Assembly: GCF_004340465.1 (NCBI RefSeq)
Contig: NZ_SLVV01000001.1
Span: 62,001 to 126,000, forward strand
Direction: 5' to 3'
Source of the DNA: Mesobacillus foraminis
Lineage (GTDB): Bacteria; Bacillota; Bacilli; Bacillales; Cytobacillaceae
Length of the DNA stretch: 64,000 nt
Numbering within the stretch: the stretch's first letter is position 1; the number at the start of each line of letters is the position of its first letter. A program made the translations under genes and the position numbers. Below are positions 35,467-43,913 of the stretch, one piece after another. The notes under the pieces were generated by a model. The model saw only the letters and a list, made by a program, of their open reading frames with translations. It had not been told where the DNA came from and searched no databases.

Positions 35467-36561
35467 TTACGTTTTGAGGGTCGCCTCTTTCCTTACTCTT
35501 AAAAATCGGACTGTGTTCAATACAATTGTTTTTGTTACAGCATAGGTAGGAATGGCCAGGATCATGCCTAATACTCCTGCTAAATTGCCTGCCACAAGCA
35601 ATAAAATGATAATCGTAGCCGGATGGGTATCGAGAGATTTGCCGAGGATCAATGGGGACAGCAAATTGCCTTCCACCTGCTGGGCGATCACAATGACCAA
35701 TAAAACCAACAGCGCTTTGGCCGGCGAATCAAAAAGACCAACAATGACAGCCGGAGCTCCTCCGAGAATCGGTCCAACATACGGAATAATGTTTGTTATC
35801 GCCACAATCAGAGCCATAACAAGGGCATATGGCAAATCAATGATTAAGTAGCCAATAAAGGCAAGGGTTCCTACAAATAAGGCAACTGTGATTTGTCCCT
35901 GTATGTAGGCTGACAGAGTTTTAGCTGTTTCCTTCAGTGTTTTCACGCCTTCCTCCCGATAAGGAAGCGGAATGAATTTTGAAATAGCTGCTGGAAATTT
36001 ATCTCCGTCTTTAAACATATAGAATAACAAAAACGGGACAGTCACAATGGTAATTGCAATATTAGTAATCAGACTCACTATATTGGATAATCCATTGGTG
36101 ATTCGGTTTGGCAGGGTATTGGCAAATTCCGTAGCTCTTTCCGCAATTTCGTCCTGTGTTATGTACTCCTGCTCCATAAACCATCTGAATTGATCAGAAT
36201 CAGAAAGATTATTGACGAAGTCCTCGGTTTTATTCGCATATCCCGGCAGATTTCCTGCCAGTTCTGTCACCTGTTTAGAAATAGCAGGTGCCAAACTTCC
36301 TATCCCAAGTACAATCAGGCCAATGACCGCGCAATAAATGACCAGTATGGCCAAAGTCCTGGGAAGCTTCCACTGTTGTAGAAGATTAACCAGAGGGTTC
36401 AATAAAAAATACAAAAACCCCGAAATGATAATTGGGAAGAAAAGGGTTGATACAAAAATTCCTACTGGCTCAAACAGGAACGAAATTTTTGTTGAAACAT
36501 AGGCAATCGTTAAAATGATAAGCACTTGCAGGGTCCAATACTGAAATTTCTTCTTTGGCAT
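35467..36561 (-). CDS. AI-2E-family transporter (YtvI/YueF-like permease)
   Basis: 364 residues, about eight membrane helices with a helical extracytoplasmic region (TELAGNLPGYANKTEDFVNN, about 95-165). Family signatures: VTVPFLLFYMFKDGDKF, ALIVAITNIIPYVGPILGG, and EGNLLSPLILGKSLDTHP near the C-terminus. The family contains AI-2 exporters (TqsA), Na+/H+ antiporters and sporulation YtvI; no single substrate can be assigned. ATG with AAGGTGA. Monocistronic, flanked by its own terminator. Confidence 0.9.
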   Translation of the reverse strand: MPKKKFQYWTLQVLIILTIAYVSTKISFLFEPVGIFVSTLFFPIIISGFLYFLLNPLVNLLQQWKLPRTLAILVIYCAVIGLIVLGIGSLAPAISKQVTELAGNLPGYANKTEDFVNNLSDSDQFRWFMEQEYITQDEIAERATEFANTLPNRITNGLSNIVSLITNIAITIVTVPFLLFYMFKDGDKFPAAISKFIPLPYREEGVKTLKETAKTLSAYIQGQITVALFVGTLAFIGYLIIDLPYALVMALIVAITNIIPYVGPILGGAPAVIVGLFDSPAKALLVLLVIVIAQQVEGNLLSPLILGKSLDTHPATIIILLLVAGNLAGVLGMILAIPTYAVTKTIVLNTVRFLRVRKEATLKT

Positions 36562-36705
36562 CGTCTCACCTTTTTCTTGAAAACATATGAAATCATTATA
36601 ACAAACAACTGACTAATAATTCATTTATTTTACGTGCGGTTGAGATATAAAAAATAGGGAAAGAAGAGAGTAAGCAGCTGCTTATTCTTTTATGGAGGGA
36701 ATATC

Positions 36706-37380
36706 ATGTACGGAACCATTGCATTAAAACTTATTATCGGACTTATAGCCTTGCTGATTGTGATCCGTATCCTCGGAAAAAAGGAGCTTGCTCAAATCAC
36801 CCCATTTGATTTTATCTATGCTTTAGTTCTGGGGGGATTCTTGGAGGAAGCCATTTTTGATGAAAAGGTCAGTATTGGGCATTTAACGTTCTCAATCGCT
36901 CTTTGGGCAATTCTCATATATGGAATCGAGGTTTTAGTGATGAAATTCGACAAGCTAAGACCATTATTAAAAGGGGAACCGATCACGATCATTGAAGATG
37001 GAAAGCTGGATTTAAAAGCGCTGAAAAAAGCAAAGCTGGAAATGGAACAGCTTAGGACAATGCTTAGACAGCAAGGAATCTTTTCAATAAAAGAGGTGAG
37101 CTATGCCATCCTCGAACCAAGCGGCCACTTAAGCATCATGCCCGAGCCGTTTGCTGCACCCGTTACAGCAGAAATGCTGGATCTTAATCCCCAAAAATCA
37201 ACCCCTTCCATCATGTTAATTGATGAAGGAAGAGAAATTGAAAGTGGCTTAAGGCTTCTTGGGAAAGACCAAAATTGGCTGATGGACCTCCTAAAAAAAC
37301 ATGGCGAAAGCAAAATCAGCGATATTTTCTATGCTGAATGGTCCAGCCAGTACGGCTTCTTATTTAAAAAGTTCAACTAA
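36706..37380 (+). CDS. DUF421 membrane protein (YetF/YdfS-like)
   Basis: 224 residues: three N-terminal membrane helices (IALKLIIGLIALLIVIRILG, FDFIYALVLGGFLEEAIF, LTFSIALWAILIYGIEVLVM) and a cytoplasmic DUF421 domain (RPLLKGEPITIIEDGKLDLK, then LRTMLRQQGIFSIKEVSYAI and EPSGHLSIM). Members with this layout affect the spore inner membrane and resistance in Bacillus; the molecular role is not settled. ATG with GGAGGG seven bases upstream. Monocistronic. Confidence 0.92.
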   Translation: MYGTIALKLIIGLIALLIVIRILGKKELAQITPFDFIYALVLGGFLEEAIFDEKVSIGHLTFSIALWAILIYGIEVLVMKFDKLRPLLKGEPITIIEDGKLDLKALKKAKLEMEQLRTMLRQQGIFSIKEVSYAILEPSGHLSIMPEPFAAPVTAEMLDLNPQKSTPSIMLIDEGREIESGLRLLGKDQNWLMDLLKKHGESKISDIFYAEWSSQYGFLFKKFN

Positions 37381-37412
37381 TTAAACTGTTATCCCGAAAA
37401 AATCACGATAAA

Positions 37413-37450
37413 AAATAGCCTGAAAGAGGTCATTCCTCTTCAGGCTATTT
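37413..37450. terminator. Bidirectional terminator between DUF421 and gltP genes
   Basis: AAATAGCCTGAA-GAGG / CCTCTTCAGGCTATTT stem with one bulged A, loop tcatt, T-run on the plus strand and T-rich tail on the minus. Confidence 0.9.
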
Positions 37451-37464
37451 TTTTAGCTGTATTT

Positions 37465-38721
37465 TTATGATGCCTGGTTGACGTGTTCGTTTTCTTTCAA
37501 TGGATTAAATTTGCCTTCCCACTTGGAAATAACAATTGCGGCAAGTGAATTTCCCACAACATTGACTGCTGTACGTCCCATATCAAGTATTCTGTCAATC
37601 CCGGCAATGAATGCCAATCCTTCAACCGGCAGTCCGACAGTTCCGAGTGTAGCCAGTAAAACGACAAAGGATACTCCCGGCACTCCGGCAATTCCTTTTG
37701 AAGTGACCATCAATACAAGCAACAGAGAAATCTGCTCTGCTATGCTCATGTCAATGCCGTACATCTGCGCAATAAAAATGGCAGCAAGCGCCTGATACAA
37801 GGTAGAACCATCGAGATTAAAAGAGTAGCCTGTCGGGATAACAAAGGATGTAATATGTTTTGGGCAACCGATTTTCTCCATTTTCTCCATGATTCTTGGT
37901 AATACGGATTCTGAGCTGGCAGTAGAGAAAGCGAGGATTAGTTCATCTTTTAACACTTTTATTAATCTAAAAATGCTGTAGCCAGATAATTTAGCGATTA
38001 ATCCCAAAACAACCAGTACAAAGAAAATCATGGTTCCATAAACCGAAAGCACAAGTTTGCCCAGCGGAATCAAAGAGGCAAGGCCAAATTTTGATACCGT
38101 TACTCCGATTAAGGCGAATACGCCAAACGGAGCAAACTTCATAATTTGATTCGTCGCATAAAACATAGCATCTGCTGTTCCCTGGAAAAAGGCAATCACC
38201 GGCTTCCCCTTTTCACCGATTGCGGCAACACCTAATCCGAATACTAAAGAAAAGAAGATAATGGCAAGCATGTCCCCTTCTGCAACCGCTGCGATCGGGT
38301 TCGTAGGAACGATTTCAACCAGGGTTTGAACCATGGATTTGCTTTCAGTTGTTTCTGCTGTATCCACATAACTGGCAATATCCGTTTTATCCAGCTGGCT
38401 CATATTTACACCATCACCGGGCTGTAACAGATTTGCGGCAATGATTCCGACGATAATGGCGATTGTAGTAACAATTTCAAAGTATAGGAGTGTTTTGCCG
38501 CCGATTTTGCCCAGCTGCTTGATGTCCCCCACTCCAGCAACCGCAACGACAATACTGGCGACTACAATTGGCACCACAATCATTTTAATTAACCGGAGAA
38601 AAACATCTCCAATCGGCTGTAAATAGGAAGCAACGGCGGGATTCCCAAAGAAAATTGCTCCAACAATAATACCAAGGACCAACCCGATAAAGATTTGTCC
38701 GGCTAAACTGATTTTTTTCAA
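37465..38721 (-). CDS. gltP: Glutamate/aspartate:H+(Na+) symporter (DAACS family)
   Basis: 418 residues, eight helices plus two hairpins. Family signatures: RLIKMIVVPIVVASIVVAVA (about 43-62), the serine-rich hairpin AFSTASSESVLPRIMEKME, VIPTGYSFNLDGSTLY, and AGIDRILDMGRTAVNVVGN. These bind dicarboxylate amino acids and the coupling ions. The TTG start has AGGAGAGG seven bases upstream. The 100-250 bp upstream hold a c-di-AMP riboswitch and terminator, so expression should fall when c-di-AMP is high, as for potassium and osmolyte uptake genes. Confidence 0.94.
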   Translation of the reverse strand: MKKISLAGQIFIGLVLGIIVGAIFFGNPAVASYLQPIGDVFLRLIKMIVVPIVVASIVVAVAGVGDIKQLGKIGGKTLLYFEIVTTIAIIVGIIAANLLQPGDGVNMSQLDKTDIASYVDTAETTESKSMVQTLVEIVPTNPIAAVAEGDMLAIIFFSLVFGLGVAAIGEKGKPVIAFFQGTADAMFYATNQIMKFAPFGVFALIGVTVSKFGLASLIPLGKLVLSVYGTMIFFVLVVLGLIAKLSGYSIFRLIKVLKDELILAFSTASSESVLPRIMEKMEKIGCPKHITSFVIPTGYSFNLDGSTLYQALAAIFIAQMYGIDMSIAEQISLLLVLMVTSKGIAGVPGVSFVVLLATLGTVGLPVEGLAFIAGIDRILDMGRTAVNVVGNSLAAIVISKWEGKFNPLKENEHVNQAS

Positions 38722-38807
38722 TTAATATCCTCTCCTTCTGAAAAAAATTCTATGTTGGTATAACAAAAGTCCAGAAGAGAACGATAATAGCTGTTTTTCT
38801 TCTGCAA

Positions 38808-38835
38808 AAAAAAGACACGGAGCTGCGTCTTTTCC
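38808..38835 (-). terminator. Riboswitch-controlled terminator before gltP
   Basis: AAAAGAC / GTCTTTT arms with partly paired interior, followed by eight T on the minus strand. It lies between the aptamer and the gltP start. Confidence 0.75.
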
Positions 38836-38870
38836 TGCCCAGTAACAATTTTCATCACGTTCCCTTTAGA

Positions 38871-38990
38871 CGCTGACGGGGTTAGCTGTCGGGTTAGGAC
38901 TTGGAAACTAATAGCCCCTTCAAGTAAGAATTCACCCCAAGCAGACAAGCTGCAAAAATGGGTCCCCCGCTCTTTACATAAGATTAAGCG
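38871..38990 (-). ncRNA. c-di-AMP riboswitch (ydaO/yuaA motif)
   Basis: Minus strand shows the conserved blocks of the ydaO class in order: CGCTTAATC (38990-38982), CGGGGGACCCA, GGGGTGAAT, AACCCGACAGCTAACCCCGT and the closing CAGCG (to 38871). A terminator follows about 35 bases later. In this class ligand binding stops transcription. It controls gltP. Confidence 0.9.
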
Positions 38991-39009
38991 AAACAACGAA
39001 TAGATAAAT

Positions 39010-39036
39010 ATTATAGTAAAAACATTTTGTTGTAAA
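39010..39036 (-). promoter_or_regulatory. SigA promoter of the riboswitch-gltP transcript
   Basis: Minus strand TTTACA (39036-39031), 15-bp spacer, TATAAT (39015-39010), about 20 bp before the aptamer. The short spacer lowers certainty. Confidence 0.5.
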
Positions 39037-39095
39037 TAACCAATAATCACCTCAGTTGGTTTAGGACTTCCTCACGGGTAAACTATGGAACAGCC

Positions 39096-40415
39096 CTAGT
39101 TCGTTTTAGCGTCCTTTGCTAGAAGTGTATGTTCGTAGGCTTTCCAATTAATCGTCTTTTCTAAGACAATAGAGATGATTACTCCCATAATTAAACCATT
39201 TGTGATGAATGGCTGAATCAAGATGGGAAGGTTATTAAACATGGTAGGGGAAACATTCATAAGACTGACTCCCACCAAAACAGGGGCAGCCAGCCTAAAA
39301 ATCGTATTTGAGTTAAAAGTCCTTCCATTCAAATTGCTGAAAGCTGTGCCGAACATCTGTAAATAAGCTACAAACAGGACTGCGTTTCCCACAGTAATAG
39401 GCATCGCTGCCAAGAATGAACTAAAAGCCGGAACGAGACCGATAAAGGCCAGCAAACCTCCTCCAATCAAAAATGGTTCCCGTTGATACACCCTGGTACT
39501 CTGCAGGAAACCGATTGTAGAGGTAAACGGAGTATAGGGAACGAGCCCAAAGGCACTGCCTATAATTGTAAAAATGCTTGTTATCGATATCGAACGACGG
39601 AAACGTTCTTCCGTGGATTCAAGCTGCAAAAGTTTTGTGCCCGTACTGATTGACGCAATTGAATTGCTTAAATTCATCACCACTGCAAAGAAAGTGACTC
39701 CGATAATTCCCATCTCAAGGTTCGGTTGTCCTAATGGAAAAAAAGAAAAACCGTTTTCTATTGATTGAGAATTGGCGGTACTTTCACGATTGAATAGTAA
39801 TTCATAAAAAATCCAGCCAACACTCAAACCAATCAGAATGGAAAAATTGCTGACCAGTTGATTTTTCTGTAATTTCAGCAGGCCAACAAAAATAACTATG
39901 CCAACCGAAAGCAGACTTACCCCAACATCAAGAGTTCCCTGATCATTTATTTTCAGCATTCCTTTAAAAAAGATAAAGACCAGCTGAAACGTTAACAGGA
40001 AGAGATAGACAGTCATGACCATCGGACTAAATACGGATTGGATCAGTTTAATCCCATTAAAAGCAATCAAAATTAGAGTAAATAAACTCGCAAGAATGAC
40101 GCCGGTTGCAATCCCCCCGCCAATTGTAGATAAATCCACACCCAAAGAAGATGCAGACATTCCCAGATTCAGGATGACCCCCCACAATAAGCCGGACGGA
40201 CCCTCCATTAAGGGCATCCTGTGCCCAATCCAGCCTTGGAAAATACATACAATCCCTGTAATGATCAGGGACGTTCGGAGCATGAAGGCTACCGTTTCAG
40301 GAGGGACCTCAAATAACGTCCCTACCGAAATAGGCACTACAACAGTATTAGCAAAAATAAAAAAAAGCCACTGAACAGAAGATAAGATTGTCACAGATGA
40401 AAACCATTTATTCAC
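39096..40415 (-). CDS. NCS2-family purine/pyrimidine permease
   Basis: 439 residues, about 12-14 membrane segments, nucleobase:cation symporter-2 family. It starts VQWLFFIFANTVVVPISVGT (first helix with NCS2 pattern), followed by EGPSGLLWGVILNLGM and, in the second half, VTFFAVVMNLSNSIASISTG and PYTPFTSTIGFLQSTRVYQREPF, where the NCS2 signature (Q/E/P-N-x-G...T) is modified. Substrate could be xanthine, uric acid or uracil; not resolvable. GTG start with weak GGTG upstream. I found no purine riboswitch in the leader. Confidence 0.85.
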   Translation of the reverse strand: MNKWFSSVTILSSVQWLFFIFANTVVVPISVGTLFEVPPETVAFMLRTSLIITGIVCIFQGWIGHRMPLMEGPSGLLWGVILNLGMSASSLGVDLSTIGGGIATGVILASLFTLILIAFNGIKLIQSVFSPMVMTVYLFLLTFQLVFIFFKGMLKINDQGTLDVGVSLLSVGIVIFVGLLKLQKNQLVSNFSILIGLSVGWIFYELLFNRESTANSQSIENGFSFFPLGQPNLEMGIIGVTFFAVVMNLSNSIASISTGTKLLQLESTEERFRRSISITSIFTIIGSAFGLVPYTPFTSTIGFLQSTRVYQREPFLIGGGLLAFIGLVPAFSSFLAAMPITVGNAVLFVAYLQMFGTAFSNLNGRTFNSNTIFRLAAPVLVGVSLMNVSPTMFNNLPILIQPFITNGLIMGVIISIVLEKTINWKAYEHTLLAKDAKTN

Positions 40416-40769
40416 TGAAATACACCCTTTGCCAAGCTTCAGGCTCCTATTAGAACCTTTTATGTTACTAATATAATAAATTCACAACTTTCCTATTATA
40501 CCATAATACCCCGGCTTCTGATTTTATGTATTTATAACCAGCCTCTAAGCTAGGTCAGAGACGTGTTGCATTTGCGGTTCATTGCCCCTTTATACTTCGG
40601 ATAAGCTCGGTGTGTTACATTCTTTCAAAAAGGGTTAATAAGATATTTGGGATTACATTACAGTCAAAAGGTTTAATCTAAAAAATTCTGCCCATTTTGA
40701 CAGGCCTTTGTCTTTTTCCTATAGTTAAATCAGTGTGTGTTTTCATAACATTTAGGGGGGCCATCCTTC
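40416..40769. other. Divergent intergenic region between NCS2 and qdoR genes
   Basis: No gene seen. On the minus strand an extended -10 (ATGGTATAAT) lies about 90 bp before the NCS2 start; on the plus strand lies the qdoR promoter. Confidence 0.4.
40697..40725 (+). promoter_or_regulatory. SigA promoter of qdoR
   Basis: TTGACA (40697-40702), 17-bp spacer, TATAGT (40720-40725), 44 bp before the ATG. Confidence 0.75.
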
Positions 40770-41345
40770 ATGGCAAACAAGCCAGATTCACGTGAAAAAA
40801 TCCTGCAAACAGCGTCGAGACTATTTCAGCTCCAGGGCTACCATGCCACCGGATTAAATCAGATTATAAAAGAGAGCGGCTCGCCAAAGGGGTCTCTCTA
40901 CTACTATTTTCCCAATGGGAAAGAAGAGCTGGCGGCTGAGGCCGTTAAATATACTAGCAGATATATAGAAGCAAAAATACAAAGCTTTATGGAACAGGTT
41001 CCTGACCCAGTAGTGGCCATTCAGGAGTTCATAAAAGAGGCAGCCAGCCAATTCGATCAGCCGGAAACGATTAAAGGGATTCCTGTCGGTTTACTTGCTA
41101 GTGAAACAGCCTTAATAAGTGAGCCATTACGTAAAGTTTGTGTACAGGCCTTCAAAAACTGGGAAACGATTATAGCCAATAAGTTAATTAAAAATGGGTA
41201 TGAAGAAGACGAAGCCGTGAAGGCTGGAACAGTTATAAATTCCATGATTGAAGGAGGGATTATGCTCTCTCTGGCCAACAAAAGCAAAGCCCCGCTTCTG
41301 ACCATTTCAGAAAGTATTCCACTTATATTGCATAGAAAAGGGTAG
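40770..41345 (+). CDS. qdoR: TetR-family flavonoid-responsive repressor (QdoR/LmrA type)
   Basis: 191 residues, the same length as B. subtilis QdoR (YxaF). N-terminal TetR helix-turn-helix: REKILQTASRLFQLQGYHAT, then QIIKESGSPKGSLYYYFPNG (about 29-48). The C-terminal ligand domain matches the TetR_C (LmrA/YxaF) pattern with PETIKGIPVGLLASETALIS. In B. subtilis QdoR and LmrA repress qdoI and lmrAB and let go when flavonoids bind (established). It stands directly upstream of qdoI, and a 16-bp palindrome of the known box type lies between them. Confidence 0.9.
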   Translation: MANKPDSREKILQTASRLFQLQGYHATGLNQIIKESGSPKGSLYYYFPNGKEELAAEAVKYTSRYIEAKIQSFMEQVPDPVVAIQEFIKEAASQFDQPETIKGIPVGLLASETALISEPLRKVCVQAFKNWETIIANKLIKNGYEEDEAVKAGTVINSMIEGGIMLSLANKSKAPLLTISESIPLILHRKG

Positions 41346-41373
41346 CATTTTATTAACCTTTTCACTATGATTA

Positions 41374-41389
41374 TATAGACTGGTCTATA
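41374..41389 (+). promoter_or_regulatory. QdoR operator upstream of qdoI
   Basis: TATAGAC-TG-GTCTATA, perfect 7-2-7 palindrome. It resembles the B. subtilis LmrA/QdoR box (ATAGAC..GTC..TAT) and sits 27 bp before the qdoI ATG. Confidence 0.8.
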
Positions 41390-41415
41390 GTTATGGTTAG
41401 AAAGGAGATTTATAA

Positions 41416-42438
41416 ATGACTGCACTTTTAACGAATAAACTCCCGAAAGAGAAAGTGCCTTACCTCCTCCAGAGCGGAGAAGGAAATCGTTATTTAGTAG
41501 GACGGCAGGTTGCAACAGTTATGGCGGACGCAAAAAGTACGGGCGGAATTTTTGAAATGGTTCTGCTATCGGGAGGCAAGGGAGATGCTTTCCCCGCACA
41601 CCTCCATCAACATGCCCATGAAGGCATTATTATCATTGATGGAAAACTGGAACTTACATTGAACGGTGAAAAGCATTTGCTCCTGTCTGGAGATTACGCC
41701 AATATTCCTGCTGGAACCATCCATAGTTACCAGATGAAAAGCCATAGAACCAGATTGGTTTCCTACACGATGAAAGGAAACATTGCCAAATCGTATGAAA
41801 TAATTGGAAAACCGTATGAAAAGGTTGAATATCCCCCACATATCAGCTGTGAGCTCCCTGAAGAACTTTTCTTGGAGGCCGCCAAAATGGCCGATATAAC
41901 ATTTATACCTGATCAACAGCAGACTAGTGCTGCTAAACTGGTTGAAAATTCTAAGCTGCCAGACGAGACAGTCCCTTATGTACTTGCCAGCGGTGAAGGA
42001 GACCGTCTTCTAACAGGGGACCAGCTTCACAGAATTGTTGCCGCTCAGAAGAATACCGATGGAGAATTTATTATCGTTTCATCTGAAGGACCGAAAGGCG
42101 ACCGAATTGTGGACCATTACCATGAAAAGCATACGGAAACCTTTTTCTGTCTAGAAGGACAGATGACAATGTGGGCCAACGGGGAAGAAGTCCGGTTGAA
42201 TCCTGGAGATTTTCTTCACGTTCCTGCTCATACTGTTCATTCCTATCGCCTGGATTCTCATTATACGAAGGTAGTAGGTTTACTGGCATCCGGACTTTTC
42301 GAACCCTTTTTCCGCACATTGGGAGATCCCTATGAGCATTATATTTTCCCAAGCGAACCACAGCCGCTACGTTTTGACCGGGTGATTCAGAACATCGATA
42401 AACTAGATTTAAAAGTTGTCAGCAAGGGGAGTTACTAA
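41416..42438 (+). CDS. qdoI: Quercetin 2,3-dioxygenase (bicupin)
   Basis: Cleaves the flavonol ring of quercetin, releasing CO. 340 residues, two cupin domains. Metal ligands are at the same numbers as in B. subtilis QdoI/YxaG: His62, His64, Glu69 (HLHQHAHE) and His103 (GTIHSY) in the N-terminal cupin; His234, His236, Glu241 (HYHEKHTE) and His275 (HTVHSY) in the C-terminal one, so both sites look competent. ATG with AAAGGAG. Controlled by the adjacent QdoR operator. Suits life around plant material, as does the xyloglucan-type locus downstream. Confidence 0.94.
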   Translation: MTALLTNKLPKEKVPYLLQSGEGNRYLVGRQVATVMADAKSTGGIFEMVLLSGGKGDAFPAHLHQHAHEGIIIIDGKLELTLNGEKHLLLSGDYANIPAGTIHSYQMKSHRTRLVSYTMKGNIAKSYEIIGKPYEKVEYPPHISCELPEELFLEAAKMADITFIPDQQQTSAAKLVENSKLPDETVPYVLASGEGDRLLTGDQLHRIVAAQKNTDGEFIIVSSEGPKGDRIVDHYHEKHTETFFCLEGQMTMWANGEEVRLNPGDFLHVPAHTVHSYRLDSHYTKVVGLLASGLFEPFFRTLGDPYEHYIFPSEPQPLRFDRVIQNIDKLDLKVVSKGSY

Positions 42439-42565
42439 AGAATAATGTTGCTAGCACAATGGGAGGGAGAATTCCTTTCGACCTTCCCTTCATATGTTCA
42501 TCCACTGCTTCGATTTATTTTTATTGATTGGCTGCTCTTTTCTTCAGGACTAGGCTGTGTATAAA

Positions 42566-42585
42566 AACAGCTTGTTCTCGCTGTT
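42566..42585 (-). terminator. Terminator-like hairpin after the coding remnant
   Basis: AACAGC / GCTGTT arms, 8-nt loop, TTTTTAT on the minus strand; only six base pairs. Confidence 0.45.
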
Positions 42586-42589
42586 CTAG

Positions 42590-42709
42590 TCATATCGGTG
42601 CATGGATGCTGCCAAGTTTGATGAGGTTATAAAAATCATCTGCAGCCTTCCCAGAGAGACTGATTGTAAAAGGGGCTTCCGGAAGCTGCTTTAAATTCTG
42701 TCTTGCAGT
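42590..42709 (-). pseudogene. Possible 3' remnant of a lost gene
   Basis: An open stretch of 39 codons with protein-like composition (NLKQLPEAPFTISLSGKAAD, then DFYNLIKLGSIHAPI) ending in TGA and followed by a terminator-like hairpin. There is no start codon or ribosome binding site upstream; instead the 52-bp array begins about 35 bp away. I do not recognise the family. Confidence 0.3.
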
Positions 42710-42730
42710 TTAACCTCACCGGGCTATGGG

Positions 42731-42755
42731 TGACCTGCACCAGGCACGCAGGTCA
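42731..42755. repeat. Inverted repeat at the array edge
   Basis: TGACCTGC (42731-42738) / GCAGGTCA (42748-42755), perfect 8-bp arms, 9-nt loop, overlapping the first diverged 52-bp unit. Confidence 0.6.
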
Positions 42756-43662
42756 TTCCTAAGTCGCCCCTTTCTCCCCTGGTTTCCACATTTGTTTGGG
42801 CACTTAGGCTCTTTCTATGTACCTTGCTGCTTTATTCCCCTTAGGCCGGGCACGTAGTAGAACCCCTCTATCTTACCTTTCTCCTCTGGTTTTCCTTCTG
42901 CCGGGCACTTAGAACCTCTCTATCTTACTTTCTCCCTCTGTTTTTCCTTCGGTTGGACACGTAGAACCTTTCTATCTTACCTTCTCCCTCTGGTTTTCCT
43001 TCGGTTGGGCACGTAGAACCTTTCTATCTTACCTTCTCCCTCTAATTTTCCTTAAGCCGGGCACGTAGAACCTCTCTATCTTACCTTCCACCTCTGGTTT
43101 TCCTTCGGTTGGGCACGTAGAACCTTTCTATCTTACCTTCTCCCTCTGTTTTTCCTTGAACAGGGTACGTAGAACCTCTCTATCTTTCCTTCTCCATCTA
43201 ATTTTCATTGAGCCGGGCACGTAGTACTTCTCTATCTTACCTTCTCCCTTCTGTTCTTCCTTCGGTCCAAGCATATAGAACCTCGGGACTACGCAGAACT
43301 CGGGCTCGCTTTTTCATTGCATTCCTTCTTCCTCAATTTTCCCGCGCACCAGGGCACGCATTTTCCCTTTGTGTTCCCTCCTCCTCGTTTTTCTACCGGA
43401 CCAGGGCACGCATTTTCCCTTTGCGTTCCCTCCTCCTCGTTTTTCTACCGGACCAGGGCACGCATTTTCCTTTTGCGTTCCCTCATCCTCGTTTTTCCCC
43501 GAACCAGGGCACGCATTTTCCCTTTGTGTTCCCTCACCCTCATTTTCCCACCGGACCAGGGCACGCATTTTCCCTTTGCGTCCCCCGGCTCCGATTTTTC
43601 ACCCGAATTGGTAACGTATTTTTTTCTGGCCCCGCTTTGCCTGACAGCACGCATGCTGCTCC
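42743..43662. repeat. 52-bp tandem repeat array, about 18 units in two subfamilies
   Basis: Unit starts, marked by GGGCACG or variants: 42743, 42798, 42848, 42903, 42955, 43007, 43059, 43111, 43163, 43215, 43267, 43302, 43352, 43404, 43456, 43507, 43559, 43611. The spacing is 52 bp in most units. Subfamily A (left, up to 43267) continues CGTAGAACCTYTCTATCTTA and ends TTTTCCTTCGGTT; subfamily B (right, from 43302) continues CGCATTTTCCCTTTGCGTTC and ends TTTCTACCGGACCA. Both share the GGGCACG head, the length, and C/T-rich plus strand, so they derive from one ancestor. The period is not a multiple of three, so it is not a protein repeat. Confidence 0.92.
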
Positions 43663-43913
43663 CCACTAGATTCGCACCCATAAAAGTCCAATAAATTCCA
43701 GGTGCCATTCTCCCAGTTTTTCCATGTCGCAATTGAAACTTTAATCATCATTAGACCTATTGCCTTTTTAACACCAATAATAAAAAAAGCCATAAATTCT
43801 TCAAGGCAAAGAATTATAGCTTAGTAACCAGTTATTCTAATATTCTCACATGGTCTCACGTTTCACATGGAGCATTTTTTTAATGTGCAAAAGTGCGTTC
43901 CTCAGAAAATACC

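Larger units (their letters stand above)
42439..43913. other. 1.5-kb gene-free region: remnant, then tandem repeats
   Basis: No intact gene. It holds a degraded coding remnant on the minus strand (42590-42709) with its terminator, the 52-bp tandem array (42743-43662), and about 250 bp of AT-rich DNA before the YesN-like gene. Long open frames across the array are artefacts of the repeat. Confidence 0.7.

Noticed and set aside
38718-39050. 110-codon open frame upstream of gltP
   Set aside because: It runs across the c-di-AMP riboswitch and its terminator; the RNA conservation explains the sequence.
40416-40769. Purine riboswitch upstream of the NCS2 permease
   Set aside because: I looked for the conserved TATAA...CTAC core and paired loops and did not find them.
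42743-43662. CRISPR array
   Set aside because: The whole 52-bp unit is repeated without unique spacers, and no cas gene is present.
43208-43732. Several overlapping open frames of 80-150 codons on both strands
   Set aside because: They lie inside the 52-bp tandem array. As 52 is not divisible by three, each strand reads similar low-complexity peptides in all frames, and no ribosome binding site supports any of them.
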